In this document: positions 1 to 8,712 of the stretch, piece after piece | Position numbering within the stretch: the first letter of the stretch is position 1 | How the letters are laid out: each line of letters begins with the position of its first letter | Assembly (NCBI RefSeq): GCF_017354945.1 | Contig: NZ_CP071503.1 | Span: forward strand, 3,596,001-3,660,000 | DNA: 64,000 nt | Direction: 5' to 3' | Origin: Shewanella avicenniae | GTDB taxonomy: Bacteria > Pseudomonadota > Gammaproteobacteria > Enterobacterales > Shewanellaceae | The notes under the pieces: model-generated | What the model was told of the DNA's origin: nothing | Database searches by the model: none | Seen by the model: the letters and a program-made list of their open reading frames with translations, nothing else | Translations under genes and position numbers: made by a program

Positions 1-241
1 CGGCTGTTTTTTAGTCAAACATAGCGATCGCGCAATTTATCAACAACAATAATATCAATATTTAAAATAGCTGCTTAATTACTGACGATATATTAATGAA
101 TTGGCAAGCACGCAATTATGATTATTAAATTTTGAGTAGTTCTGTTTTGATTTCATTATTGCTTTCAAAAAAAATTTACACTAGCTTGATAGCTCATAAC
201 AATAACTCCAAAATCACAACATAATTACAACAGAGGATTAT

Positions 242-2638
242 ATGAGACTATCTATCATTTCGCTTGCTGTCGTCAGTCAGCTTGCGGCAATTGCGAGTGT
301 GTCGGCAGCTGATGATGCCAAGATTGAGAAGATTTCAGTTGTAGGCTCTCGTTTAGCCGTGCGGACAGCGACCGATACCCCAGTACCGGTAGACATTATT
401 ACCGCCGAACAGCTCGAAGCCACCGGTTTGACCGAAACAGCCAAGGCGCTGCAATCAGCCGCACCAAGCTACAGCTTTCCTTTTTCTGCAGTGACCGACG
501 GCTCTGACGCGGTTCGCCCAGCCAGTTTACGCGGGATGTCCCCCGATCACGCGTTGGTATTGGTCAACGGCAAGCGCTATCACGGTTCAGCGTTGGTGCA
601 TTTGAACGGTACCGCCAGTAAAGGTTCGTCCAACGTTGACTTGAACACCATTCCAATGACCGCTATTAAACGTATTGAAATCCTGCGTGATGGTGCCTCC
701 GCACAATACGGTTCTGACGCGATTGCGGGCGTGATCAACGTGGTGCTAAAAGATGCTGACGATGGTGGTTTGGTTAATGCACAGACAGGCCAAACCTATA
801 TGGGCGATGGCGAACAATGGCGTGTTGGGGTAAACAAAGGACTGCAAACCAATGAAGATGGTTTCGTCAACATCTCGATGGAAGCGCAACACAAAAACAG
901 CACCAACCGCGCGGGTAACGACCCACGTCAACAATATGCTGCACTGGCCGATGGTAGCCCAGATCCACGCGAAGACAGCTTTGATAGAAAGAATCACCAG
1001 GTGGGCGACGGTACTTACGATAACTTGGGCATCTTTGTTAACGCCGGTCAAAGCTTCTCGGATAAAAGCAAACTGTATGCCTTTGGCGGCTTCAGTCATC
1101 GCGAAAACGAATCTGGCGCCTTCTATCGCCGTTCATTGGATGCGCGTAACTTAACCGCTATCTATGAAGATGGCTTCCTGCCAAAAATCGCTCCGAAACT
1201 GACCGACTACACTGCAGTGGTGGGCTACAAATTTAATCCGCTGGAGTGGGACGTTGATGTCTCAGCCGGTTACGGTAAAAACGAATTTGAATATCACGTC
1301 AACAACAGCTTGAACGTGTCTTACGGCGATGCCAGTCCAACCAGCTTCTACGCCGGTACCCTGTCAACTGATGAGCTCGACTTCACCATTGACGCATCAC
1401 GTTATATTCCGTTCTACAACAGTTCAGATTTGATGCTGGCACTAGGCGCTTTGTGGCGTGAAAACAGCTATAAGATTGAAGCTGGTGAAGAAGCCTCCTA
1501 CGCCAATGGCGGCTTTGGTGGCGCAACCGGTAGCCAAGGTTTCACAGGTTTTACCCCAGAGTCTCAAGTGGATGAAAGCCGTCATAACACTGGCGTTTAC
1601 GCTGAAGTTGAAAACCAACTGACGCAAGATTTCTACTGGGCTGCTGCGGCACGTTATGAGTACTACTCTGACTTTGGTAGCAACACTAGCTGGAAGTTAG
1701 CTACACGCTATGAACTGTCGGATCGCTTTGCGGTACGTGCTACTGCGAACACCGGCTTCCGCGCCCCAAGCGTACAACAGCTGTACTTCTCTAACATCTC
1801 TACCCTGTTCTCTAACGACCCAGTGACCGGCCAACCTGTACCAACAGAATCAGGTACCTTCAACAGTCTGTCAGATGTGGCCCATGCGTTGGGGATCAGC
1901 GAGCTGAAACCTGAGAAATCACAATCGATCAGCGGTGGCTTGGTGTTCACTGGCGATGATGGTTTGAGCATCACTCTGGATGCGTACCAAATCGATGTGG
2001 ATGACCGTATCGTCCTGTCGAGCTCAGTGCGTCCAGACCAATCAGAAGCTGTTGCAGCTGCGCTTGCAACCACCAACGCCCAATCTGCGCGCTTCTTCCT
2101 GAACGCGGTAGATACCCGTACACGTGGGGTGGATTTTGTCGCCAGCAAAGGCTTCTCATTGGGCAGCTATGGCGACTTGAACACCAGCTTGGCATACTCA
2201 TACAGCATCACCGATATTCAAAGCATTCATTTGCCAAACACCTTCGGCGACTTAGACCCAGCGTCACTGTTTGATAACGTTGAGCAAGTGCGAATGACCC
2301 GTGCGACACCACGTAACAAGGGGAATTTGAACTTCAGCCATCATTATGGTGATTTCAAAACCAACCTGCGCTTCAACTACTTCGGCGAATACATGATTGC
2401 CTATTCAAACGGTGAAGAAGCCGTTTATGGCGATAAGATCACCACCGATTTGTCGGTTGCCTATAGCGCGACAGATAATCTGACGGTGACTTTGGGTGGC
2501 CAAAACTTGTTTGATGTTTATCCAGACAAAGCGCCTAGCACGCAGCAGTTCAACGGTATTTTTAAATACCCAATCACCAACGCGCCATTTGGCATCAACG
2601 GTGGTTACTACTACTTAGATCTGCGTTACACCTTCTAA
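242..2638 (+). CDS. TonB-dependent outer-membrane receptor
   Basis: An outer-membrane gated beta-barrel that should import a scarce ligand using TonB energy. Of its 798 residues, 1-22 form a signal peptide ending in ASVSA. A TonB-box-like stretch (EKISVVGS) follows, then a plug domain (about 45-165) with the usual LVLVNGKR and IEILRDGASAQYGSDAI motifs, then a long barrel ending in the expected aromatic LRYTF C-terminus. The ATG has a good ribosome site (AGAGGA). A hairpin terminator follows the stop. The substrate cannot be read from sequence. The YhcH-family neighbour hints at carbohydrate, but the terminator between them makes a shared role uncertain. No Fur-box-like site was seen upstream. 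Confidence 0.93.
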   Translation: MRLSIISLAVVSQLAAIASVSAADDAKIEKISVVGSRLAVRTATDTPVPVDIITAEQLEATGLTETAKALQSAAPSYSFPFSAVTDGSDAVRPASLRGMSPDHALVLVNGKRYHGSALVHLNGTASKGSSNVDLNTIPMTAIKRIEILRDGASAQYGSDAIAGVINVVLKDADDGGLVNAQTGQTYMGDGEQWRVGVNKGLQTNEDGFVNISMEAQHKNSTNRAGNDPRQQYAALADGSPDPREDSFDRKNHQVGDGTYDNLGIFVNAGQSFSDKSKLYAFGGFSHRENESGAFYRRSLDARNLTAIYEDGFLPKIAPKLTDYTAVVGYKFNPLEWDVDVSAGYGKNEFEYHVNNSLNVSYGDASPTSFYAGTLSTDELDFTIDASRYIPFYNSSDLMLALGALWRENSYKIEAGEEASYANGGFGGATGSQGFTGFTPESQVDESRHNTGVYAEVENQLTQDFYWAAAARYEYYSDFGSNTSWKLATRYELSDRFAVRATANTGFRAPSVQQLYFSNISTLFSNDPVTGQPVPTESGTFNSLSDVAHALGISELKPEKSQSISGGLVFTGDDGLSITLDAYQIDVDDRIVLSSSVRPDQSEAVAAALATTNAQSARFFLNAVDTRTRGVDFVASKGFSLGSYGDLNTSLAYSYSITDIQSIHLPNTFGDLDPASLFDNVEQVRMTRATPRNKGNLNFSHHYGDFKTNLRFNYFGEYMIAYSNGEEAVYGDKITTDLSVAYSATDNLTVTLGGQNLFDVYPDKAPSTQQFNGIFKYPITNAPFGINGGYYYLDLRYTF

Positions 2639-2654
2639 TCAGGGTTAACGCATT

Positions 2655-2686
2655 AAGAGGCCAGCAAAGTTGCTGGCCTCTTTGTT
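2655..2686 (+). terminator. Rho-independent terminator after the TonB receptor
   Basis: Twelve-base perfect stem (2655-2666 with 2671-2682), four-base loop, then a T-rich tail. It lies 17 bases after the receptor stop codon. Confidence 0.85.
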
Positions 2687-2729
2687 TATTGGCGATATAC
2701 TTGGGCAGCCTTTTTACACGGAGTTCACC

Positions 2730-3197
2730 ATGATCCTTGATACCCTTGCCAACCGTCATCTGTACAGCAATCTGCATCCACGTTTAAAACTGGCACTGGA
2801 ATTTGTTGCCACCACCGACTTTAGCCAATTGAGCAAAGGCGTGCACAAAATTGATGGCGATAAGCTGCTGGCCATTATCAATGAATATGAAACCAAGCCG
2901 CAGGATCAAGAGATGTTTGAAGTACATCGCCGCTATGCCGATGTGCAGTATGTGATTAGCGGACACGAAGAGTTTGGCTATTTACCATTCAACGGCCAAG
3001 ATGCGGATATTCCCTACAATAGCGAACGTGACTTTGCCAAGTTTGACTATCAAAAGCACCAACAACACGCTGGTTTTATGCCGTTAAATCCGGGCGTATT
3101 TGCGGTGTTTTTCCCTGGCGATATGCACATGGCTGCCACCCTTGATACCCCAGTGGCAGTGCGTAAAGTTGTGATGAAAGTGCAGTTGGAAGACTAA
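2730..3197 (+). CDS. YhcH/YjgK/YiaL family protein (DUF386)
   Basis: A small cytosolic cupin-like protein of about 155 residues, the usual length for E. coli YhcH, YiaL and EbgC. Family members are linked to sugar metabolism (sialic acid, anomer handling), but the reaction of this one is unknown. Family hallmarks seen are GDKLLAIINEYET, MFEVHRRYADVQYVISG (metal-site region) and FFPGDMHMAA near the end. The ATG at 2730 is chosen because GGAG lies seven bases upstream; the frame is open 60 bases further up without a better site, and that stretch would overlap the terminator. It probably has its own promoter. Confidence 0.85.
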   Translation: MILDTLANRHLYSNLHPRLKLALEFVATTDFSQLSKGVHKIDGDKLLAIINEYETKPQDQEMFEVHRRYADVQYVISGHEEFGYLPFNGQDADIPYNSERDFAKFDYQKHQQHAGFMPLNPGVFAVFFPGDMHMAATLDTPVAVRKVVMKVQLED

Positions 3198-3218
3198 CGT
3201 TTAGCGCATAGGCCAAGC

Positions 3219-3413
3219 TTAGTCTTGCTGATCCTCAGCGGAGTGATGCTTGGCCCATTCATTATGAAATAGCGCGGCGCAGATCATCGCCACAAACACC
3301 AACAACATACAGATACTGCGCGCCAGTATACTGTCATCTCGTAACAGAAAAGATAATGACGGCGAGATGACTGCCGCAGCAATCAGATAAATACGATTAA
3401 TTCGTGGATCCAT
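3219..3413 (-). CDS. Small hypothetical membrane protein
   Basis: A 64-residue predicted protein with two hydrophobic stretches (about 8-24 and 34-50) separated by charged residues, and a polar tail rich in Asp, Glu and His. I do not recognise a family. The ATG at 3413 is preferred over a TTG seven codons upstream, although its ribosome site is weak. It is convergent with the YhcH-family gene and downstream of a terminator-like structure at 3468-3524. Confidence 0.5.
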   Translation of the reverse strand: MDPRINRIYLIAAAVISPSLSFLLRDDSILARSICMLLVFVAMICAALFHNEWAKHHSAEDQQD

Positions 3414-3467
3414 GAAGCACCCGCTGCTGAGCAAGCCAAGAATTATTCAGTCTATCGGCTGAGCATC

Positions 3468-3524
3468 AAAAAGCCTGCGATCTACCACTCACTTTAGTGA
3501 ATGCTGTACGGTATTTCACAGGCT
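3468..3524 (-). terminator. Structured terminator-like RNA downstream of the lipoprotein gene
   Basis: On the minus strand, AGCCTG and CAGGCT close a loop followed by a run of five T. Inside lies an eight-pair hairpin (CATTCACT with AGTGAGTG, two-base loop) flanked by a TAC/GTA pairing. The T-run after the outer stem suggests termination of the gene at 3588-4409. The nested structure is larger than an ordinary terminator. Confidence 0.5.
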
Positions 3525-3550
3525 GTTCGTTGGCTGAAGCTATGCGGATT

Positions 3551-3595
3551 GAGGCTAGGGTTAGACCAGCTGCGCCCCTAAGCAGCGTTAGCCTC
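3551..3595 (-). repeat. Inverted repeat overlapping the lipoprotein stop codon
   Basis: GAGGCTA at 3551-3557 pairs with TAGCCTC at 3589-3595, with an inner GCTGC/GCAGC pair. The stem begins in the last codons of the gene. No T-run follows, so it may protect the mRNA 3' end rather than terminate. Confidence 0.45.
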
Positions 3596-4409
3596 TTGCG
3601 CGCCGCCACCGAAGCAGTGGCAGCAGTAACAACGCTAAAATCCCTAATGCACCGCCGCTGTAGCCAGCACGATTTTCGACCTTGGCCACATGCTCTTCTT
3701 TCACCCGCGTTTTAAAACGGCCCAGCTCAGCATCAAGGTTGGTAATCATATCGTTCACCGCTAACTGGTAACCTTTGCGCGATTGATTGTTGATGGTGAC
3801 ATCTACCCCAATCGCCGTGCTACTTTCTTTCAGTTGGCTGACGCCCGGGGCACGGAACAACATTTTGTGCGTCGCCAGATCAAATACCGCGGTATCAACA
3901 AAGGTCTGCACACTGTTTTGATTGCCCGGTACTGTGTACAAGCCAACGATGGTCCAGTACAGCAAAGCTGACTTGCGCTCTAGCGATTGCTGCAGCTGGT
4001 CATAACTCACTAAGGCCATGATATCAACATCAAACATGCGCCCAACCTGGTCCAGCGTATCAAAACCGTTAGCCCCTTTAAGGTAAGTACTGGGGATTAA
4101 CTCGATGTGGCCAATGTAGTCATACTGCACGAACGCCGCCTTAACTTGCTCCAGCAGCTTCATCTGCTCGGCAACACTCACACCCTCTTGGCGCCATGCT
4201 TGTGGTGGCACAAAGGCAATCCCAACGCGTACCGGTAACTTTAACAGCGGCACGGCCGGCGTTAACGCTGGGCGCGGGGCATCTTTGGGATAGAGAAAGT
4301 CCACCAGACTACTGGAAACGGTGTGATTACCACTGTGATGGCTCACCAACTGACTACAGGCACTCAAACACAACACCATCAAAAAGCACAGCAATGTACG
4401 TACATTCAT
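3588..4409 (-). CDS. Rhombotarget-like lipoprotein with GlyGly-CTERM tail
   Basis: A 273-residue predicted lipoprotein. Residues 1-18 form a signal peptide ending in the lipobox LSAC, so Cys18 should be lipidated. The C-terminus carries GYSGGALG, a hydrophobic helix (LALLLLPLL) and a basic RWRRARG cluster. That is the GlyGly-CTERM sorting signal recognised by rhombosortase, an intramembrane rhomboid-type protease. This matches what is known of rhombotarget lipoproteins: a protein lipidated at one end and cleaved at the other. The central domain (about 60-235) has no recognised catalytic motif. No rhombosortase gene is in the window. Family assignment is from memory of the architecture. Confidence 0.75.
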   Translation of the reverse strand: MNVRTLLCFLMVLCLSACSQLVSHHSGNHTVSSSLVDFLYPKDAPRPALTPAVPLLKLPVRVGIAFVPPQAWRQEGVSVAEQMKLLEQVKAAFVQYDYIGHIELIPSTYLKGANGFDTLDQVGRMFDVDIMALVSYDQLQQSLERKSALLYWTIVGLYTVPGNQNSVQTFVDTAVFDLATHKMLFRAPGVSQLKESSTAIGVDVTINNQSRKGYQLAVNDMITNLDAELGRFKTRVKEEHVAKVENRAGYSGGALGILALLLLPLLRWRRARG

Positions 4410-4503
4410 AACAGCGTCCTAGCAATGATTGTGGCCTAACTATAGCAATGGCAACGCGATGACAGCCAACCAAATCTAACGATTACAACGGAGTTTTCAG
4501 CCC

Positions 4504-6393
4504 TCATTCAGCTGTCGATTTTTGTGGCTGGTCAACGCCATCACGCAGGCGTCTTAACTTGGCTTCCATAGAGGGCGCATAGGTCTGTTGAAATTCAAAC
4601 ACCCGCTCTACGTAAGCGTCGTTTTCATGTACCGGCACACCGATACGATACACATCGGCCACCTCAATCATGTTCTGCCGATCATAGTCGTTAAACACCT
4701 CTTTCATCTCTTCAGCCGCCGCTTTGGAAATGCCCAAAGCTTCAAACGCCGATCGCCCCATGCGCAAACTACTGTCAAACGTTTCACGAATAATATCGCG
4801 GCAACCATAGGCATACAGATCGTAAACATGGTGGCGATCAACCGCACGGGCGATCACATGCACCTGCGGATAAGCTTTGGTCACATGCTGCACCAGCTTA
4901 GAGATCTGCTCTTTTTCATCCAATGCAACCACCAAGAGTTTGGCGTCATTAATGCCTGCCGAATGCAGCAACGACGGCTGAGTAGCATCACCGAAGTAGG
5001 TAGTCACTTTAAAACGTTCCAATGCTTCGAGGCGCTCATGGCTGTAATCAATTACCGTGGTGGCAAACCCCGCGCTACGCAGCATACGGTCAACGATGCC
5101 ACCCACACGCCCAGAACCAGCGATGATGATTTTGGCATCGGAGGCTGGAATATCATCCGCCTTGTTAGACACTTTGGCGCTGCAGCGTTTAAGAATGACT
5201 TTTTCATAAAAGATAAACATCAGCGGCGACAGTAGCATCGACATCGCCACCACCAGCATCAAAATATCCGCTAATGACTGCGACAGCACATGATTGGCCA
5301 CCGTGAATGACAACAGCACAAAGGCAAATTCCCCGACCTGAGAGACACCGAGCGCCAGCAGCCATTTGTTACTGCCTTGCACCTTAAAAATCGCCGCTAA
5401 GCCAAAGAGTACCGAGGCTTTGATTAAGTACAGCAGCAGGGTTAACCCAAGGATTAAGCCGAAGTCAGCAATCAATAGTGCAAAGTCGATGCGCGCACCG
5501 ACAGTGATAAAAAACAGTCCTAACAACAAGCCTTTGACTGGATCAATATTGGCTTCTAACTCATGTTTATAGGCTGAGTTTGATAACACCAGACCCGCCA
5601 AAAATGTCCCCAATGCGGGCGATACCCCCACCAACGACATCAGCAGCGCCACCCCAACCACAAACATGAGTGCGGTTGCGGTAAACAGCTCTGACAAACG
5701 TGCCATCGCCACATAACGAAATATCGGCGCAGTCAGGTAGTTACCACCGCCGACCACCAGCAGAATCGCACAGATGGTGACTAACGCCGTTTGCCAGCTG
5801 CTAAGCCCAGCGACCAAGCTGATTTCGGTGGCTGCCGTACTGTGGCTCACCACCTCGCTGCTGCTGGCCACAGCACCACTGTCCAGCGCCAATAACGGCA
5901 ACAACACCAACATGGGAATTACCGCAATATCTTGGGTAAGCAATACCGAAAATGAAGCGCGGCCACCATCGGAATGCATCAAGCCTTTTTCATTGAGGGT
6001 TTGTAGCACAATGGCGGTAGATGAGAGCGAGAACATTAACCCAATCGCGATTGCCACAGGCCACGATTGCCCCAGTGCCACAGCGATCGCGGCAATAATC
6101 GCGGCAGTGATTAAGATCTGGCCGCCACCCAACCCCATTAAGCGATATTTCATCGCCCACAACTGCTTTGGCTCCAGCTCTAACCCGACCAGAAACAGCA
6201 TCATCACCACGCCAAATTCTGCCACATGTTGCACCGAACTCACGTTCACCCCCAGTAGCGACAACAACGGGCTAATGGCAATCCCTGCCAGCAGATAACC
6301 GAGCACGGAACCGAGCGAAAACCGCGATGCCAGTGGCGCAGCGACTACGCCAGCCACCAAAAATACGAAGGTGATGAGTAAAATATCGGTCAT
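4504..6393 (-). CDS. Kef-type monovalent cation:proton antiporter (CPA2) with RCK domain
   Basis: An inner-membrane K+/H+-type antiporter of the CPA2 family (629 residues; KefC of E. coli is about 620). The first 385 or so residues are a dozen hydrophobic helices with family motifs GLELEPKQLW and LGTFLAGLVLS. A cytosolic TrkA-N/RCK domain follows (about 415-535) with the nucleotide-binding GSGRVGG motif and a downstream acidic position. Family members expel K+ to acidify the cytosol during electrophile stress. The divergent gene at 6709 encodes a KefF/KefG/MdaB-like flavoprotein, the usual partner type, which supports the call. Whether it is gated by glutathione cannot be told. Ribosome site AAAGGA upstream. 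Confidence 0.85.
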   Translation of the reverse strand: MTDILLITFVFLVAGVVAAPLASRFSLGSVLGYLLAGIAISPLLSLLGVNVSSVQHVAEFGVVMMLFLVGLELEPKQLWAMKYRLMGLGGGQILITAAIIAAIAVALGQSWPVAIAIGLMFSLSSTAIVLQTLNEKGLMHSDGGRASFSVLLTQDIAVIPMLVLLPLLALDSGAVASSSEVVSHSTAATEISLVAGLSSWQTALVTICAILLVVGGGNYLTAPIFRYVAMARLSELFTATALMFVVGVALLMSLVGVSPALGTFLAGLVLSNSAYKHELEANIDPVKGLLLGLFFITVGARIDFALLIADFGLILGLTLLLYLIKASVLFGLAAIFKVQGSNKWLLALGVSQVGEFAFVLLSFTVANHVLSQSLADILMLVVAMSMLLSPLMFIFYEKVILKRCSAKVSNKADDIPASDAKIIIAGSGRVGGIVDRMLRSAGFATTVIDYSHERLEALERFKVTTYFGDATQPSLLHSAGINDAKLLVVALDEKEQISKLVQHVTKAYPQVHVIARAVDRHHVYDLYAYGCRDIIRETFDSSLRMGRSAFEALGISKAAAEEMKEVFNDYDRQNMIEVADVYRIGVPVHENDAYVERVFEFQQTYAPSMEAKLRRLRDGVDQPQKSTAE

Positions 6394-6708
6394 GAGTATC
6401 CTTTCAATGTTGCTGCGCTAGCGGCCACCAAGCGAAGGGGAACGGCCTTTGCGTTTCTGCGCTATCACCATAGCCTATGATCCTTTGCGCTTAATAGCAC
6501 TCGCCATCGCATCGATTGCGCCAATTCCACCACAAGCATTGCCTAATCATCCATATATTTTGCCTGAACGGCCAAGCCGACTAGTCAGCGGCTGGCTTTT
6601 CATTCAAAATTCATTTTGAGATTTTATCGTTAATTCATCAACATAAACGTAAACCACTACTTGAGTAGTTGGTTTACATCATTCGCAATTTATCGCCAAG
6701 GTTCGCCC
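6394..6708. other. Divergent intergenic region, kef / flavodoxin-like gene
   Basis: A 315-base spacer between divergent genes. Apart from the dyad at 6649-6677 I see no gene or repeat. Both promoters should lie here, but no strong sigma-70 match was found by eye. Confidence 0.5.
6649..6677. promoter_or_regulatory. Operator-like dyad upstream of the flavodoxin-like gene
   Basis: GTAAACCACTAC and GTAGTTGGTTTAC form a near-perfect inverted repeat (one-base bulge) around TTGA. It ends 31 bases before the ATG at 6709, a typical place for a repressor or activator site controlling a stress-inducible reductase. The regulator is unknown. Confidence 0.5.
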
Positions 6709-7308
6709 ATGAAACAGCTTTTCTCGCTTCGACTCATCCTGCTACTGCTGCTAAGCATCTGCAGTTCCATCAGTGTATTTGCTGCCGATAAGCCCTACAA
6801 AGCCGCCGTAAGTACACTGGTCATTGTTTCTCATCCGTATCCTGAACGCTCGGTGATGACCAAAGGCATGCAGCAAGCTGCAGAAAGTGTCGAAGGCGTG
6901 ACAGTACGCAATTTAGAAACCATTTATGGCTTTGATACCCGCGCGATTGATGCTGATAAAGAGCGTGAGCTCACACGCCAACATCAACGGATTGTGTTTA
7001 TGTTCCCAACTCACTGGTTCAATATCACTCCGATGATGAAAGCCTATCTGAACGATGTGTGGGGCGGTGTGGGCCCGGGGTTGTGGCAAGGCAAAGAGAT
7101 GTTGATTGTGACCACTGCCGCGGGCGATAGCTCTACCTATGGCGAACATGGCCGCATCGGCATCGACCTCGCCGATGTATTTTGGCCGATGAAAGCCAGT
7201 GCGATTCATGCTGGCATGACCTACCTGCCGCCGCTGGCGTTCCAAGGCGTTTCACGAAGCAAACTGCCGGAATACCAACAGGCACTGATAGAGCGATTAC
7301 AGCAATAA
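6709..7308 (+). CDS. Flavodoxin-like NAD(P)H:quinone oxidoreductase homologue with signal peptide
   Basis: A 199-residue member of the flavodoxin_2 family (KefF, KefG, MdaB, NQO type). Family motifs are TLVIVSHPYPERS near the start, VFMFPTHWFNITPMMKAYLN (flavin/dimer region) and a Gly-rich loop after TTAAGD. Oddly, it begins with a clear Sec-type signal peptide: MKQLFSLR, a long hydrophobic run, then VFA before AADKP. Relatives are cytosolic. The ATG at 6709 is the only good start (AAGG at a fitting distance) and gives exactly this leader. It lies divergent from a Kef antiporter, the normal partner of KefF/KefG, so an ancillary role is possible, but export would put it on the wrong side of the membrane. 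It might be exported unfolded without flavin. Confidence 0.75.
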   Translation: MKQLFSLRLILLLLLSICSSISVFAADKPYKAAVSTLVIVSHPYPERSVMTKGMQQAAESVEGVTVRNLETIYGFDTRAIDADKERELTRQHQRIVFMFPTHWFNITPMMKAYLNDVWGGVGPGLWQGKEMLIVTTAAGDSSTYGEHGRIGIDLADVFWPMKASAIHAGMTYLPPLAFQGVSRSKLPEYQQALIERLQQ

Positions 7309-7325
7309 GTCGAATGGGCGATGAC

Positions 7326-7365
7326 ACAGCCTCGGCTGCATTGAGCAAACGAGGCTGTTTTGTTT
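7326..7365 (+). terminator. Terminator after the flavodoxin-like gene
   Basis: Nine-base perfect stem ACAGCCTCG/CGAGGCTGT (7326-7334, 7350-7358) followed by a T-rich run, 17 bases after the stop codon. Confidence 0.75.
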
Positions 7366-7376
7366 GGTGGTCTGCG

Positions 7377-7946
7377 CTACAAAAGCACAAACACAGTGGG
7401 CAACGCTATCCCAGCGATTAACAACAGCGACCGCTGCCGCCAAGGGCTGTGTTTACCTTTGACCATAAACAGTGCGGAAAGCGACAGGAACAGCAACATC
7501 GCCGCATAAAGATCGGAGAAGATCACCCACGCGCGATGGCCTTCATTGAGGTGCAGTTTGTTAAAAGCTCGCAGCAGATATCGCGGTTGAATGAACTCCA
7601 ACTGCAGTTGATGACGCTCTACATCCAACACCATATTGCTGCCATCTTGCAGAAACAGTTTGAACTCAGTGGGCGAACTCCAATAACTGGTCTTAATCGG
7701 CAACTCGGTATCGGCCACAAGCAGCATCTGCTGCACGCGTTGTTCATCGCTCAACTGGCGCCACGGCTGCGCAGGTAGGGTTACAGTTTTCAGCTCAACC
7801 TGATAGTTGGGATTCCAATCATGAATATGGTTGACCGCAATCCCCGAGACCGCAAACACTATGGTCAGCCCAACGCAGAAGTAGCCAATGTCACGATGCA
7901 GCGCGCGATTGAGCTTGAACCAGCGAATGCCGCCCCGTTTAATCAA
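7377..7946 (-). CDS. PepSY-associated transmembrane protein
   Basis: A 189-residue inner-membrane protein with a first helix at about 20-40 (IGYFCVGLTIVFAVSGIAVNH), a periplasmic loop of about 90 residues, and two C-terminal helices (145-163, 172-189). This is the layout of PepSY-associated TM proteins (PF03929-like), often linked to iron or redox functions. Conserved-looking histidines H17, H40 and H42 flank the first helix. Its start overlaps the end of the DUF4920 gene by eight bases, so the two are translationally coupled. The precise role is unknown. Confidence 0.7.
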   Translation of the reverse strand: MIKRGGIRWFKLNRALHRDIGYFCVGLTIVFAVSGIAVNHIHDWNPNYQVELKTVTLPAQPWRQLSDEQRVQQMLLVADTELPIKTSYWSSPTEFKLFLQDGSNMVLDVERHQLQLEFIQPRYLLRAFNKLHLNEGHRAWVIFSDLYAAMLLFLSLSALFMVKGKHSPWRQRSLLLIAGIALPTVFVLL

Positions 7947-8400
7947 GAATCTTCACTCCGCTTGGGCGCAGCTGATAGATATCAATAGGCTGAGTCACAC
8001 TGGCCACATCAAATGCTTTTCCTTGAGATTTGGCTTGCTCGGCTAAATAGTCGCGGCTTTTCTCTAAACTTAACGACACTTCAGCCAATTTACCGGTCAC
8101 AATCGCTTCGCTACCACGGGCACTCAATGGAAAGACCATTTCGCCATCCGGCACCTTGATGTACAGCTCTTGGAATTGCTGATCTGATTTTACTGTCATC
8201 CAGCAGCCGCGTTTTTCGCACACATTGGTGACCACGCCTCTAATAGTCACCTGTTTGCCAACATAAGCTTTTGGGGTCGCTAAAATCGTGGAGACCTGAG
8301 TCAATGCTTGTTCATCAACCCCGCTACCAAAGGTTAACGGAGTGGCGTTCAGTGCGGCGCAACTACTGAGCAACAGTAAACCTAATAAATATTTTCCCAT
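7939..8400 (-). CDS. DUF4920 family periplasmic protein
   Basis: A 153-residue protein with an N-terminal signal peptide (hydrophobic LLGLLLLSSCAALNA; the SSCA stretch also resembles a lipobox, but N-terminal to the most likely cut at LNA). The mature part contains the OB-fold-like signature VGKQVTIRGVVTNVCEKRGCWM, whose CEKRGC cysteine pair and Trp are typical of DUF4920 proteins. Function is unknown; the cysteine pair could bind metal or a disulfide partner. First gene of a two-gene operon with the PepSY-associated protein. Confidence 0.75.
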   Translation of the reverse strand: MGKYLLGLLLLSSCAALNATPLTFGSGVDEQALTQVSTILATPKAYVGKQVTIRGVVTNVCEKRGCWMTVKSDQQFQELYIKVPDGEMVFPLSARGSEAIVTGKLAEVSLSLEKSRDYLAEQAKSQGKAFDVASVTQPIDIYQLRPSGVKILD

Positions 8401-8712
8401 GTATGCAATTCCTTAGCGTTATCAGCGGCTCCGTAATAGCGGAGTCACTTATTGAATGTTAACCTCAACGTCGCTGGCGCCCTAGATAACGCAGCAGATA
8501 ACGAGCGAGAGAGCACATAGTGCAATGAAAACCGCTCATTGGCCAATGCTCATCTTTTATCCAAGCAGCTGAATTTGCGGCGATGTGGTAATTTGTGATC
8601 CATCACGCAGGCAATAACTGCTCGCGCACCGATAAGGTGCAGAAATTTAACAAAAAAGCCGCTCTCTCAAGCGGCTTAGGTCAGTTGAATTGCATCACAT
8701 CAAGGCGAGATG
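8401..8712. other. Intergenic region between DUF4920 gene and poxB
   Basis: Both neighbours point leftward. The stretch holds the poxB terminator (8652-8677) and must hold the promoter of the DUF4920 operon. Nothing else was recognised. Confidence 0.5.
8652..8677 (-). terminator. Rho-independent terminator of poxB
   Basis: Stem AAGCCGCT/AGCGGCTT with a six-base loop; on the minus strand it is followed by a run of six T. Located 36 bases after the poxB stop. Confidence 0.85.

Noticed and set aside
1..241. Fur box or CRP site upstream of the TonB receptor
   Set aside because: The region is AT-rich but no half-site pair of sufficient quality was seen.
3497..3715. 72-codon frame overlapping the lipoprotein gene on the opposite strand
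   Set aside because: It overlaps a well-supported gene and inverted repeats, and its product has no family resemblance.
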